Notes: a model not told the origin generated them from the sequence alone. Positions 36,219 through 45,486 are shown, numbered from the stretch's first letter. The stretch: 64,000 bases of DNA from Rubrolithibacter danxiaensis (GCF_047272945.1 NZ_JBKOPS010000005.1:257179-321178), one strand, 5' to 3'. Numbers and translations are program-made.

Positions 36219-37202
36219 TTAACGACCCGCCATTTTTTGCGCCTGCTCCGGATAACGGGCACCCTGTACTTCAATTTTTGAAACTGCATCATCAATTTCT
36301 TTGAGGTCATTCTCCGTTAATTTGATTTCAGCCGCTCCAATATTTTCTTCCAGCCGGTGCAGTTTGGTAGTGCCGGGAATAGGAACAATCCAGGGCTTTT
36401 GCGCCAGCAGCCAGGCTAATGCTATTTGCGCATTCGTTGCATTTTTTTCATTTGCAATCCTGCCTAACAAATCAACTAATACCTGGTTCGCTTTTCTGTT
36501 TTCTTCAGAAAAACGCGGAACAGTATTTCGAAAATCACTTTTATCAAACGTGGTGTTTTCATCAATCTTTCCTGTAAGAAAACCTTTACCAAGCGGGCTG
36601 AATGAAACGAAGCCAATTCCAAGTTCTTCCAATGTTGGAATGATTTCTTTTTCCGGTTCTCTCCACCAAAGCGAATATTCACTCTGCAGTGCCATTACCC
36701 GCTGCACAGCATGTGCTTTACGAATGGTCCCGGCACCTGCTTCTGAAAGACCAAAGTGTTTTACTTTTCCTTCTTTGATTAAGTCCTTCACTGTTCCTGC
36801 AGCATCTTCAATGGGAACATTGAGGTCAACACGGTGTTGATAAAATAAATCAATAACATCTGTTCTCAAACGTTTCAATGCTGCTTCCGCAGCCGCTCTT
36901 ATATTTTCCGGACGGCTGTCGGTTCCTAAAGCTGTTTTACCTTCCCTGAAACCAAATTTGGTGGCAATCACTGCTTCTTTTCGAAATGGCTGCAACGCTT
37001 CGCCTAATAATTCTTCATTTGCACCAGGCCCATACGCTTCGGCGGTATCAAAAAAAGTAACGCCGAGTTCAAAGGCTTTTCTGATTAATTTAATGGCATC
37101 TTGTTTATCTATTGCAGGACCTAAACCAAAACTTAATCCCATACAACCCAAACCAAGAGCGGATACTTCCAATCCGCTTTTTCCTAATTCTCTCTTTTCC
37201 AT
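36219..37202 (-). CDS. Aldo/keto reductase (AKR13-like)
   Basis: 327 residues. The catalytic tetrad is visible: Asp and Tyr in FFDTAEAYGPGANEE, Lys in VIATKFGF, and His in FYQHRVD. The NADP-binding C-terminal loop is PIPGTTKLHRLEENIGA. It reduces aldehydes or ketones with NADPH in the cytoplasm. It is the second gene of the operon, 20 bp after the first AKR. Confidence 0.94.
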   Translation of the reverse strand: MEKRELGKSGLEVSALGLGCMGLSFGLGPAIDKQDAIKLIRKAFELGVTFFDTAEAYGPGANEELLGEALQPFRKEAVIATKFGFREGKTALGTDSRPENIRAAAEAALKRLRTDVIDLFYQHRVDLNVPIEDAAGTVKDLIKEGKVKHFGLSEAGAGTIRKAHAVQRVMALQSEYSLWWREPEKEIIPTLEELGIGFVSFSPLGKGFLTGKIDENTTFDKSDFRNTVPRFSEENRKANQVLVDLLGRIANEKNATNAQIALAWLLAQKPWIVPIPGTTKLHRLEENIGAAEIKLTENDLKEIDDAVSKIEVQGARYPEQAQKMAGR

Positions 37203-37222
37203 GCTTTTCTTTGTTAGCGGGT

Positions 37223-38074
37223 TTAGTTATCCAATTTTCTTTCTCCAAGCCATTTTACCATTGCCGGGTCGCGGTGGTCGAAGAAGCTGCTCGTTTTTGT
37301 GTCCAGTATCTGGATGGCTTCCATATCTTCAGCACTTAATTCATAGTCAAGCACATTTAGATTTTCTTCCATTCTTTCTTTGCGAACCGATTTTGAAAGA
37401 ACAACAATTCCTCTTTGGGAAATCCATCGAAGAATGACCTGGGCAGCGCTTTTCTGATATTTCGCAGCAATGGAAAGCAGCAGCTCGTTTTTAAAAATAT
37501 CGTTTCTTCCCTCTGCAAATGGAGCCCATGCTTCAATCTGTACCTTGTTTTCCTGTAAAAACTTTTGTGCATCAATCTGCTGATTGAAAGGATTTACTTC
37601 AATCTGGTTGACTGCCGGAGCAATTTCGTTGTGAATAATCAAATCCATAAGCCTGTCCGGCTGAAAGTTGGAAACGCCGATGGCTCTGATCTTTCCTTCT
37701 TTGTATAGCTCTTCCATCGCTCTCCATTCACCATATACATCGCCATAGGGCTGATGAATAAGGTATAAATCCAGGTAGTCTACTTGCAATTTCTTCAATG
37801 AATTTTCAAAAACCTTTTTTGTTCCTTCATAACCATTGGATTGTATCCAAAGCTTGGTGGTGATAAAAAGTTCTTCCCTCGGCACACCGCTGTTTTTGAT
37901 GCCTCTGCCAACAGCTTCTTCATTCATGTAGGATTGAGCCGTATCGATAAGGCGGTAACCTGTTTCGACAGCGTCAACAACGCTTCTTTCACATTCTTCT
38001 AAATCTGTTACCTGAAAAACGCCAAATCCTAAGATGGGCATTTCAACGCCGTTGTTTAACACTGCTTTTTCCAT
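37223..38074 (-). CDS. Aldo/keto reductase (AKR5-like)
   Basis: 283 residues. The catalytic Asp-Tyr pair is in LIDTAQSYMNEEAVG, the Lys in FITTKLWIQ, and the His in YLIHQPYGD. The motif AIGVSNFQPDRLMDL is standard. It resembles 2,5-diketo-D-gluconate reductases. It is the first gene of the eight-gene operon, so the operon promoter lies in the 170-bp gap shared with the divergent AraC gene. Confidence 0.94.
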   Translation of the reverse strand: MEKAVLNNGVEMPILGFGVFQVTDLEECERSVVDAVETGYRLIDTAQSYMNEEAVGRGIKNSGVPREELFITTKLWIQSNGYEGTKKVFENSLKKLQVDYLDLYLIHQPYGDVYGEWRAMEELYKEGKIRAIGVSNFQPDRLMDLIIHNEIAPAVNQIEVNPFNQQIDAQKFLQENKVQIEAWAPFAEGRNDIFKNELLLSIAAKYQKSAAQVILRWISQRGIVVLSKSVRKERMEENLNVLDYELSAEDMEAIQILDTKTSSFFDHRDPAMVKWLGERKLDN

Positions 38075-38181
38075 AATATTTTTCTATAAGTATCTGCCTC
38101 TGATAAACAATACAAAGTTCCGGCCTCTTGTTCTTTAAATTGTTATACAGATTACGGATATGTTTACCAATATTACTGATT

Positions 38182-38201
38182 GGAACTCTGAGAGTAGTTC
38201 C
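38182..38201. promoter_or_regulatory. Inverted repeat, possible AraC operator
   Basis: GGAACT (38182-38187) pairs with AGTTCC (38196-38201). AGTTCCGG is also repeated at 38116-38123 and 38196-38203. The site lies between the divergent AraC regulator and the AKR operon and just upstream of a candidate -7 box, where an AraC activator would bind. Confidence 0.45.
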
Positions 38202-38217
38202 GGGATAAATAAAGCGG

Positions 38218-38225
38218 TAAATTTG
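38218..38225 (+). promoter_or_regulatory. Candidate -7 promoter box of the araC-type gene
   Basis: TAAATTTG matches the Bacteroidota TAnnTTTG box exactly and is 20 bases from the ATG at 38246. No -33 TTG at the right spacing is evident, which would fit an activator-dependent promoter. Confidence 0.45.
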
Positions 38226-38245
38226 AATGAGAAAAATAACAGGGC

Positions 38246-39142
38246 ATGAATAGCATGAAAAGGTTTGAGACTATAAATGACTACAATGTTTTTAACAATA
38301 CAGAAACGCTTCACCCGCTGGTAAGCGTGATTGATATGTCGAAGGCAAATCCCCGGCAGGCCTCCAATATGTATTTCGGATTTTATACCGTCTTTTTAAA
38401 AGAAATAAAATGCGGCGACCTGCGCTACGGCCGGCATACTTATGATTACCAGGAAGGGACATTGGTGTTTATTGCTCCGGGACAAGTAGTCAGCGTTGAA
38501 AACACAGGAGAAACTTACCAGCCCAAAGGCTATGCGCTTGTCTTTCATCCCGATTTGATACATGGCACTTCCTTGGGAAGACATATCCAGGAGTACAGCT
38601 TCTTCGGCTATCAGTCGAACGAGGCACTTCATCTCTCTGAACGTGAACGTAAAATTGTGCTGGAATGTTTCTCCAAGATTGACTATGAGCTTGAACATCC
38701 TATTGATAAGCACAGCAAACGGCTGATTGTATCAACTATCGAGCTGCTGCTTAATTACTGTGTCCGTTTCTATGACCGCCAGTTTATTACCCGCGACAAT
38801 GTTCACAAGGGCGTTTTGGAAAGGTTTGAAAATTTATTGAATGAGTATTTTCAATCGGATAAACCACAAACCACAGGTCTGCCTACTGTTGCCTACTGCG
38901 CAGACGAACTCAGTTTATCTCCAAACTATTTCGGAGACCTGATTAAAAAGGAAACTGGTAAAACGGCTCAGGAGTATGTACAGTCAAAAGTGATCAGCAT
39001 CGCCAAAGAAAAGATATTTGATACAAGTAAAACAGTTAGTCAGGTGGCTTATGAGTTGGGCTTTAAGTATCCACAGCATTTTACCCGATTGTTCAAACAG
39101 CGTGTTGGTTATTCACCTATAGAGTTTAGGATGCTCAATTAG
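38246..39142 (+). CDS. AraC-family transcriptional regulator
   Basis: 298 residues. The N-terminal part is an AraC_binding-like cupin (YQEGTLVFIAPGQVVSVEN). The C-terminal HTH_18 pair contains LSPNYFGDLIKKETGKTAQE and SQVAYELGFKYPQHFTRLFK then QRVGYSP, both intact. It is divergent from the eight-gene AKR-hydrolase operon with shared repeats in the gap, so it most likely controls that operon in response to a small molecule. Confidence 0.94.
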   Translation: MNSMKRFETINDYNVFNNTETLHPLVSVIDMSKANPRQASNMYFGFYTVFLKEIKCGDLRYGRHTYDYQEGTLVFIAPGQVVSVENTGETYQPKGYALVFHPDLIHGTSLGRHIQEYSFFGYQSNEALHLSERERKIVLECFSKIDYELEHPIDKHSKRLIVSTIELLLNYCVRFYDRQFITRDNVHKGVLERFENLLNEYFQSDKPQTTGLPTVAYCADELSLSPNYFGDLIKKETGKTAQEYVQSKVISIAKEKIFDTSKTVSQVAYELGFKYPQHFTRLFKQRVGYSPIEFRMLN

Positions 39143-39373
39143 AGATTGCTGTTTTTTTATCATTACGATGGCAGGCAAGACAATGGCAAAGCTACTTCAA
39201 GGTGGAAAAATAAGACTTAAAACCCAATGATGCTTAGTAAAAGACAATTGCCTTTCCAAAAGAGTAAGCTTTAGTTAATAATACAGAAAAAATTAAAGTT
39301 TTAGGCTTAGAGTTATTTATAATCTAAACTTCATATTATTGACACCGCTGAATTATAGCCCACATAGAATAAT

Positions 39374-39448
39374 TTATGCCGCTAAAATATCTACCATAAG
39401 CTTCAAATCAGAAATTAAATAGTTCGAGTTTTGTACCAGCGGGATCAC
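39374..39448. repeat. Left copy of 75-bp direct repeat bounding the defence island (att-like)
   Basis: The 75 bases match 55952-56026 at 65 of 75 positions, with a perfect 24-base core (TAAATAGTTCGAGTTTTGTACCAG, 39414-39437 and its partner, given in two parts as TAAATAGTTCGAG and TTTTGTACCAG). Each copy is followed by an AGCCTTC/GAAGGCT hairpin with a T run. The pair encloses exactly the defence genes. It could be an attachment-site pair or a relic of a duplicated gene end. A shorter degenerate copy, AGTTCGAGTACCAG, is at 39556-39569. Confidence 0.75.
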
Positions 39449-39456
39449 AAAAATTT

Positions 39457-39491
39457 AAAAAGCCTTCAGATCATTGATTTGAAGGCTTTTT
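39457..39491 (+). terminator. Terminator-like hairpin after left repeat
   Basis: AAAAAGCCTTCA (39457-39468) pairs with TGAAGGCTTTTT (39480-39491). It is a strong stem and works on both strands. Confidence 0.7.
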
Positions 39492-39585
39492 AGTTCGATT
39501 AAACGTTGCAAACAACGGCAAGATCTTCAAATGTATTGATTTACAAGTGGTTCAAAGTTCGAGTACCAGTAGGTGGGTAGGTATA

Positions 39586-39787
39586 TTAAAGTTCTGTTTT
39601 CCCTTCTAATTTAATCTCGTTCAAATATTGGTCAATGACTATTTTGTCCTCTCTCCATAAAATCAAGAATAATTTTAGCTTGTTCTTCTGAAATTATAAT
39701 GCCGTCTTGAGCTAATATTTAACGGTTTTCACGAGAAATCTTATTTATTTTATCTGAAGAACTGTGATAGGATATGCCTTTTTTCAT
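39586..39787 (-). pseudogene. Small hypothetical protein remnant
   Basis: On the minus strand the frame starts MKKGISYHSSSDKINKISRE, has a stop after NR, continues ILAQDGIIISEEQAKIILDF, then shifts frame to WREDKIVIDQYLNEIKLEGK. The KILAxDGIxISEEQAxxILDF pattern belongs to a small protein family common beside mobile genes in Bacteroidota. One nonsense change and one frameshift make it a relic. The rest of the 39143-39943 gap shows only the repeat and terminator described here. Confidence 0.7.
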
Positions 39788-39861
39788 AAACCACGGCGAA
39801 ATTCTATACTTAATATTTTTCGAGCGTTACTCTGAATTATTAATAGATTATTATGACTAGG

Positions 39862-39875
39862 CATAGTAAACTATG
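39862..39875. promoter_or_regulatory. Inverted repeat 1 upstream of AbiEi
   Basis: CATAGT-AA-ACTATG is perfect. It lies 69 bases before the AbiEi start, upstream of a possible -7 box (TAAGTTTA, 39887-39894, one mismatch to TAnnTTTG). Confidence 0.45.
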
Positions 39876-39903
39876 AATATTTTAATTAAGTTTACGTCTG
39901 CAA

Positions 39904-39926
39904 AAAGGGATTTAAAGCATCCCTTT
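39904..39926 (+). promoter_or_regulatory. Inverted repeat 2 upstream of AbiEi
   Basis: AAAGGGAT (39904-39911) pairs with ATCCCTTT (39919-39926). Together with the repeat at 39862 it brackets a candidate promoter. AbiEi antitoxins are known to autoregulate by binding two inverted repeats in their promoter, and this layout fits. Confidence 0.5.
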
Positions 39927-39943
39927 GAACAAACAACAACTTA

Positions 39944-40747
39944 ATGAAGCTTCAGTACGGATATTTGGAGGATTTTCTTGTCGACCTGCGTTCAGCGGGG
40001 CGGTATGCGTTTTCTTTGGGCGAAGTGAGACACAAATTTGAGCAGTCCGATGAAGCAATTAAAAAAGCGTTGCAGCGACTTAAAGGAAAGCGGGAAATTG
40101 CATTGGTGCGAAATGAATTTTATGTTATAGTAACGCCTGAATATAGAAGCAAAGGGATGCCTCCACCATCTTTCTTCGTTTCAGATCTAATGAAATTTTT
40201 GAATCGGGAGTATTACGTTGCACTATTAAACGCGGCTGCTTACTATGGGGCTGCTCATCAGCAACCGCAATCCTTTTCTATAATAACCACAAAACCCAGC
40301 TTAAGGGATATTGAAAAGGACAATCTTAAAATAAAGTTTCTTGTAAAAAAAGATTGGTCGGAAGCTGATATAATAAAGAGGAAAGTTGACACAGGTTACA
40401 TCAATATTTCTTCTCCCGAATTAACTGCACTAGATCTGGTGTATTACTATGAGCAGTCTGGAGGCATGAACAGAGTAGTTACTGTTTTAGAGGAACTAAC
40501 CGAGTCTATAAAAGCTGATAAGTTAGTAGAGACTGCCTCAAGGTACTCTCCGGTAACTGCCGTTCAGCGTTTGGGGTTCCTATTTGATGAAATATTAGGA
40601 TTAAAGGACTTCAGTGCACCCCTGAAAGGGTATCTAAATACGGTTAATCATTTTCCGGTCTTACTTAGGCCACAAAAAGAAAAAGTGGATATGATTACTG
40701 GGAATGATTGGAAGGTTGTACAGAACATAGAAATAGAAGTTGATTAA
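39944..40747 (+). CDS. AbiEi-like type IV antitoxin / regulator
   Basis: 267 residues. The N-terminal winged-helix part (about 1-70) reads AFSLGEVRHKFEQSDEAIKK and LVRNEFYVIVTPEYRSKG. The C-terminal AbiEi_1-like domain follows with FLNREYYVALLNAAAYYGAA and ISSPELTALDLVYYYEQSGG. In the AbiE system the antitoxin represses its operon and counters the AbiEii toxin without binding it. Its stop and the AbiEii start share one base. It is the first gene of the island operon. Confidence 0.9.
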   Translation: MKLQYGYLEDFLVDLRSAGRYAFSLGEVRHKFEQSDEAIKKALQRLKGKREIALVRNEFYVIVTPEYRSKGMPPPSFFVSDLMKFLNREYYVALLNAAAYYGAAHQQPQSFSIITTKPSLRDIEKDNLKIKFLVKKDWSEADIIKRKVDTGYINISSPELTALDLVYYYEQSGGMNRVVTVLEELTESIKADKLVETASRYSPVTAVQRLGFLFDEILGLKDFSAPLKGYLNTVNHFPVLLRPQKEKVDMITGNDWKVVQNIEIEVD

Positions 40748-41529
40748 TGGTACCTAAAGCGTATATAACGGCATGGCGAAATAAAGCTCCCTGGCAGGAA
40801 GATTATCAGGTAGAACAAGATCTTGTGATTGAACGATCACTGATGGCCATTTACGAGGATGACTTTCTCCGTGAGCGGCTTGCTTTTAGGGGAGGCACTG
40901 CGTTGCACAAGCTACACTTGGCACCGGCGGTTAGATACTCAGAAGATATTGACCTTGTGCAAGTCAAATCCGAACCGTTCGGTCCCATTATAAATAGGCT
41001 GAGAGAGGTATTATCATTTTTAGGTAACAATCCCGTCAGGAAACAAAAACAGCACAACAACACACTAATCTATAGATTTAATTCTGAAGACGATATTCCC
41101 CTCCGGTTGAAGGTTGAAGTGAACTGTCGCGAACATCACACCATTTATGGCATTAAAGAGGTTCGCTATACAATGGATTCTGAATGGTACAAAAATAAGG
41201 TTTTAATTCCCACTTACGAATTAGCAGAATTATTAGGAACCAAAATGAGGGCTATGTATCAGCGTAGTAAAGGAAGAGATCTTTTTGATATGTGGTATGC
41301 GATGAAGCAAACTTCTATTGATTCAACCAGAATTTTGGAAGCTTGGAATTTTTATATGGAGCACGAGGAACATAGCGTTACTAAACAGGAGTTTATGGAT
41401 AACATGGGAAAGAAAGCTGCTGACAAAGAATTTGCAACCGATATGGAAGGTCTTCTGAGGCCAGGGATTCTTTATAATGTAAAAGACGCATATAAACTTA
41501 TAGAAATCGAACTATTGGAAAAAGTCTAG
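40747..41529 (+). CDS. AbiEii-like nucleotidyltransferase toxin
   Basis: 260 residues of the DUF1814 family. The nucleotidyltransferase core is FRGGTALHKL (48-57) with SEDIDL (65-70). A conserved basic region, KMRAMYQRSKGRDLFD, lies at about 167-182. Family members are toxins that transfer nucleotides to tRNA or another target and cause growth arrest on phage infection. All core motifs look intact. The following HsdS gene starts at or beside its stop codon. AbiE pairs are often embedded in restriction operons, probably as a guard. Confidence 0.9.
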   Translation: MVPKAYITAWRNKAPWQEDYQVEQDLVIERSLMAIYEDDFLRERLAFRGGTALHKLHLAPAVRYSEDIDLVQVKSEPFGPIINRLREVLSFLGNNPVRKQKQHNNTLIYRFNSEDDIPLRLKVEVNCREHHTIYGIKEVRYTMDSEWYKNKVLIPTYELAELLGTKMRAMYQRSKGRDLFDMWYAMKQTSIDSTRILEAWNFYMEHEEHSVTKQEFMDNMGKKAADKEFATDMEGLLRPGILYNVKDAYKLIEIELLEKV

Positions 41530-41531
41530 TG

Positions 41532-43025
41532 ATGAACAAAGATTTAGGATTATATCATTTGCCAGAAAACTGGCAGCTAGTTCATTTGGAAGATATTGCG
41601 CTCTTTTCCAAAGGAAGAAAAACTGCCCTTACTAAACAACAGCAGGAAAATACCATTTCCTATCTGGATATTGAAGCATTTGAAAAAAACCAAATAAAGC
41701 AATATGCTATTGCAGCCGACGCGACACTGATAGATGAGAAATCATTGGCTATGGTCTGGGATGGAGCCAGGTCAGGATTGGTCTTCAAGGGAAAAGAGGG
41801 TGCATTAGGGTCTACATTGATGAAAATTACCCCAGTCCTCGTTAAAGAGCTTTATATCTACTATTACCTTCAGTTTATCAATGGTTATATAAAAAGTCAC
41901 ACTAAGGGTACAGGTATTCCTCATGTAGATCCGCAAGTGTTATTTAAAATTAAAGCACCATTACCTCCTATTGAAGAGCAGGAAAGGATTGTTCAAAAGA
42001 TAGAAGAGTTATTCAGTGAGCTAGATGACAGTATTCAGAAAGTAAAAGAAGCTCAATCAAAACTGAATTTGTTTCAACAGGCGCTTTATGAGGAAACCTT
42101 TAAACGCATTACTGTAGAACGTGAGGCTTCATTGAGTGAAATTTGTTCAATAGTAGGAGGCGTAACAAAAGGACGCAATCTGACAGGAAAAGAAACAGTA
42201 GAATTGCCTTATCTAAGGGTGGCAAACGTCCAAGATGGTTACTTAAACTTAGAAGATGTAAAAACCATCAGAATCCCTATAAAAGAAAAGGATAAATATT
42301 TACTTTCTATCGGTGATATTCTATATACCGAAGGAGGAGATCGAGATAAATTGGGAAGAGGTACAGTGTGGCAAGGCGAAATAGATGAGTGCATCCATCA
42401 AAATCATATTTTCCGGGCAAGGCCAAAATCACCTGACTATAATTCAAATTATATATCATACTACTCAAAAACAAAAGCAGCAAGGGAATATTTTTTCAAG
42501 AGTGGTAAACAGACGACTAATCTTGCTTCTATAAATATCTCAATTCTATCGAACTTAATAATTCCTCTGGTTTCGCTTGATGAGCAAATAAAAATTGTAG
42601 AAAAGATAGATGCACAATTGAGTATATATAGCCATTCAGTTTTAAAGGTCCAATCAATACAGGTTCAAATGGATTACGCAAAGCAAAGTATTTTAAAAAA
42701 AGCTTTTAACGGATTTCTCGTTTCACAAAAGTCATCTGATATTTCTATAAACAGTCTATTAACAGAAATAATTTATGAAAGGCAAAGGATGGTCTCCGCT
42801 GCAAAAAACGAAATCAAGAAAAAGCCTAAAAAAACTAAAATTACGATGAATAACAAAGATATTATTGAGATACTTCAGGCATCACAGCAATCATTGTCCG
42901 CGAAAGAAGTATGGGAGAGTAGTCGATATAAAGGCGATATCGAGAAATTCTATGCTGCATTGAAAAAGATTTCACATCTCATTAAAGAGGATCCTAAAGG
43001 TTTCATTTCACTTAGAGAAAAATAG
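41532..43025 (+). CDS. hsdS: Type I restriction system specificity subunit (HsdS) with C-terminal extension
   Basis: From the ATG at 41532 (a GTG at 41529 overlaps the previous stop) it is 497 residues. Two target-recognition domains are seen: at about 15-150, ending in IKAPLPPIEEQERIVQKIEE with a coiled coil, and at about 200-370, with AREYFFKSGKQTTNLASINI and a second coiled coil. An extra tail of about 60 residues (about 438-497) resembles a winged helix and is not usual for HsdS. It determines the DNA sequence methylated together with HsdM. No HsdR is present. Confidence 0.9.
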   Translation: MNKDLGLYHLPENWQLVHLEDIALFSKGRKTALTKQQQENTISYLDIEAFEKNQIKQYAIAADATLIDEKSLAMVWDGARSGLVFKGKEGALGSTLMKITPVLVKELYIYYYLQFINGYIKSHTKGTGIPHVDPQVLFKIKAPLPPIEEQERIVQKIEELFSELDDSIQKVKEAQSKLNLFQQALYEETFKRITVEREASLSEICSIVGGVTKGRNLTGKETVELPYLRVANVQDGYLNLEDVKTIRIPIKEKDKYLLSIGDILYTEGGDRDKLGRGTVWQGEIDECIHQNHIFRARPKSPDYNSNYISYYSKTKAAREYFFKSGKQTTNLASINISILSNLIIPLVSLDEQIKIVEKIDAQLSIYSHSVLKVQSIQVQMDYAKQSILKKAFNGFLVSQKSSDISINSLLTEIIYERQRMVSAAKNEIKKKPKKTKITMNNKDIIEILQASQQSLSAKEVWESSRYKGDIEKFYAALKKISHLIKEDPKGFISLREK

Positions 43026-43030
43026 AGATT

Positions 43031-44611
43031 ATGAGAGTTGATCAAGTACATATCAAGACGACATTTAAAAATCTCACAGATTTTCAAATCGACATTGACG
43101 AGAAAGCGATGGAAACGGTCTTGTTGGGGCTTAATGCTACCGGCAAATCAAATTTTATGGAAGCCCTGGTTATAATATTCAGAGATCTAGATTTGACTTA
43201 TAACTATAATCGGAAACAATCGCCTGTTTTCGATTTTTATATAAAATATGAGTGCCGTAATCGAATGATTGAGGTAAGTTATGAGAAAGGTAAATACAAG
43301 TTCATCGTTGATGGGACCGTTGAAACTACAAATTTTACGAAAAATATAGATCAATTTCTTCCCAAACATATATTTATTTATTATTCCGGGATCAGTGATA
43401 GGTTAAATGATCTTTATATACCTCATCAAAAACTTTACTATGATCTAATCATAAAGGAGCACGCCAAAATAGAGAATTTCAATTCTATCCGCAGAATCTT
43501 TTTAGCACAAAACGTCCATGCCAATTTTGCTTTGATTGCGTTTTATCTTTTTCCAGATCAGTCAGCCGAGACATTGCAATTTTTAAAACAAGAACTAAAA
43601 ATTACCGATTTTGGATCTGCATTGTTTATGCTAAAAGAACCTGCATGGGTTCAATCAAAAAATAAAACTGAACTATTTTGGGGAGCAGAAGGCTTAGTTA
43701 GAAAACTACTGGATGATCTGTATGGAATTGCATTTGCCCCTATAGAGGAAAAGGCACGGGTAAATGTAAGCTACAAAAAGACAGAAACCCAATATCGAAA
43801 ATATTTATTCATCAAAGACCTTAACGATTTTAAAAAGCTGGTTGATGCAAAGTATAGCAATAAGATAGAATTGTTCAATGCCTTGGAAAGCATCCACATT
43901 TCTAACCTTTTACATGATGTCAAAATTACTGTTGGTAAAGAATCAGTGGATGGCGAGCTCGCTATGAACGAGCTTAGTGAGGGAGAAAAACAATTATTAA
44001 CAGTTTTAGGGCTGCTGAAATTTACCAAGGACGAAGAATCTTTGGTATTACTTGACGAACCAGATACGCATCTAAATCCGTTATGGAAATGGAAATACCT
44101 GGATTATCTTGATAGTGTGGTGAAAAGGCAAGAGACAACTCAAATCATCTTTTGTTCTCATGATCCTCTGGTAATTGGTAACCTGAAAAGAAATCAGGTG
44201 CAAGTCTTTAAGAAAAATGAAGAAGGTAAAACGGAGGCATTCAATCCGTTTGTCAGTCCACGAGAAATGAGTGTTTCTAAAATACTTACCAGTGAATTAT
44301 TTGGGATTCCTTCACTGATCAGCAAAAAGCTTGAAGACTTGCTTAATCAGAAGCGTTATCTGCAAGCTAAGCTCACAAATGGAGAGTTACCGGAAGATGA
44401 GCGAGTAGAATTTGAGCGCCTGAAAAAATATTTTGATCGTATAGGGTTTGACGATGATACAGCTGACAGCAGATATAACAAGTTTTTGCAGCTCACAAGT
44501 GAAAATGAAGCTTTTGTCAATCGAAAATATACCAAAGCAGAAGAGGAAGAATTAGATAAAATTGCCCGCGAAGTACTTGATGAAATAATCAAAGAAGAGA
44601 AAAAAGCATGA
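43031..44611 (+). CDS. PtuA-like AAA/ABC-type ATPase (Septu family-like)
   Basis: 526 residues. Walker A is GLNATGKS (33-40), an ABC-like signature ELSEGEKQ lies at about 313, Walker B is LLDEPDTHLNP (about 339-349), and a switch His is in FCSHDPL (about 375). The middle part is a helical insert. The C-terminus is acidic and coiled-coil-like. The arrangement and its partnership with an HNH gene downstream (4-bp overlap) match the PtuAB module of Septu. It would bind ATP and hold the nuclease partner ready for activation. Confidence 0.9.
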   Translation: MRVDQVHIKTTFKNLTDFQIDIDEKAMETVLLGLNATGKSNFMEALVIIFRDLDLTYNYNRKQSPVFDFYIKYECRNRMIEVSYEKGKYKFIVDGTVETTNFTKNIDQFLPKHIFIYYSGISDRLNDLYIPHQKLYYDLIIKEHAKIENFNSIRRIFLAQNVHANFALIAFYLFPDQSAETLQFLKQELKITDFGSALFMLKEPAWVQSKNKTELFWGAEGLVRKLLDDLYGIAFAPIEEKARVNVSYKKTETQYRKYLFIKDLNDFKKLVDAKYSNKIELFNALESIHISNLLHDVKITVGKESVDGELAMNELSEGEKQLLTVLGLLKFTKDEESLVLLDEPDTHLNPLWKWKYLDYLDSVVKRQETTQIIFCSHDPLVIGNLKRNQVQVFKKNEEGKTEAFNPFVSPREMSVSKILTSELFGIPSLISKKLEDLLNQKRYLQAKLTNGELPEDERVEFERLKKYFDRIGFDDDTADSRYNKFLQLTSENEAFVNRKYTKAEEEELDKIAREVLDEIIKEEKKA

Positions 44612-45486
44612 GGTATATCGATAATAGTACGCTTGAGCAGGCAGCCGTTGATATTGGGTGGGATGCTATAAGGCAAGCCCATCTGAATGCGATGGCAGGT
44701 TTATCTGTAGCCGAATTAAAGGCTTATATAACAGACCATCCGGATTGGAATATGTTTCAGCCTCGCATGCTTTCCCTTTCGCACAATAAGTGCTGGTATT
44801 CTGAAGCTCCTATTGGCAATGGGGATTTTGAGGTTGATCATTTTCGACCAAAAAATAAATCCAAGCAGAAAACTGATTATACAAACGCCAAGAGCAAATC
44901 AGTTGTTCATAAGGAAAATGGTTATTGGTGGAAGGCATACGATTGGGATAACTACAGGTTAGCTGGTGCATTGGCAAATAAACTAAGACGTGACCGTCTT
45001 GGTGATTGTGAAGACGTAAAGGGAAAAGGAGATTATTTCCCTCTCAATTTGGTTTTGGGCCGGGTTGCAAATGATGAAGAAAATTTGGCTTGCGAAGATC
45101 CTGTCCTATTGGATCCTACGAACCCTGTAGACGTATCCTTGCTCACTTTCGACAAGGGTATTCCCATTCCAGCAACGACAGATGAAGATGAAATAGATAG
45201 GGTTAAACAATCTATATTTTATTATCACCTAGACTTGGATCAGCTTAATACTGCAAGGAAAATAGTCTGGGATGATTGTGTAGCTCAAATAAAGGACGCA
45301 AAAAAGAATATTGACAACTCTGCACCGGCAGTGAAAAAAGCAATGGTCAGGAAGTGTTTTGAAGAATTAATTAAGCTGGTGGATTCCGAAAGAAAATCAT
45401 ATACAAGTACTGCAAAGGCGTGCTTAATGGTCCATTCAGAACTTAATGGATATTCTTGGTTAAAAAATTTCGTAAGAACGTTATGA
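44608..45486 (+). CDS. PtuB-like HNH endonuclease (TIGR02646-like)
   Basis: 292 residues. The HNH core is CWYSE at 62-66, with Ser replacing the second Cys of a CxxC metal knuckle, and EVDHFRPK at 75-82. It is followed by WDNYRLA (probable catalytic Asn) and FPL. It should cut DNA when released or activated by its ATPase partner. Its start overlaps the ATPase by 4 bp, and its stop overlaps the HsdM start by 4 bp (ATGA). This coupling makes it part of one operon with the modification genes. Confidence 0.88.
   Translation: MRYIDNSTLEQAAVDIGWDAIRQAHLNAMAGLSVAELKAYITDHPDWNMFQPRMLSLSHNKCWYSEAPIGNGDFEVDHFRPKNKSKQKTDYTNAKSKSVVHKENGYWWKAYDWDNYRLAGALANKLRRDRLGDCEDVKGKGDYFPLNLVLGRVANDEENLACEDPVLLDPTNPVDVSLLTFDKGIPIPATTDEDEIDRVKQSIFYYHLDLDQLNTARKIVWDDCVAQIKDAKKNIDNSAPAVKKAMVRKCFEELIKLVDSERKSYTSTAKACLMVHSELNGYSWLKNFVRTL

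Noticed and set aside
39374..39448. 3' end of a tRNA or tmRNA at the island boundary
   Set aside because: The TTCGAGT core looks like a T-loop, but the flanking bases do not form a T-stem or acceptor stem, so I kept only an att-like direct repeat.
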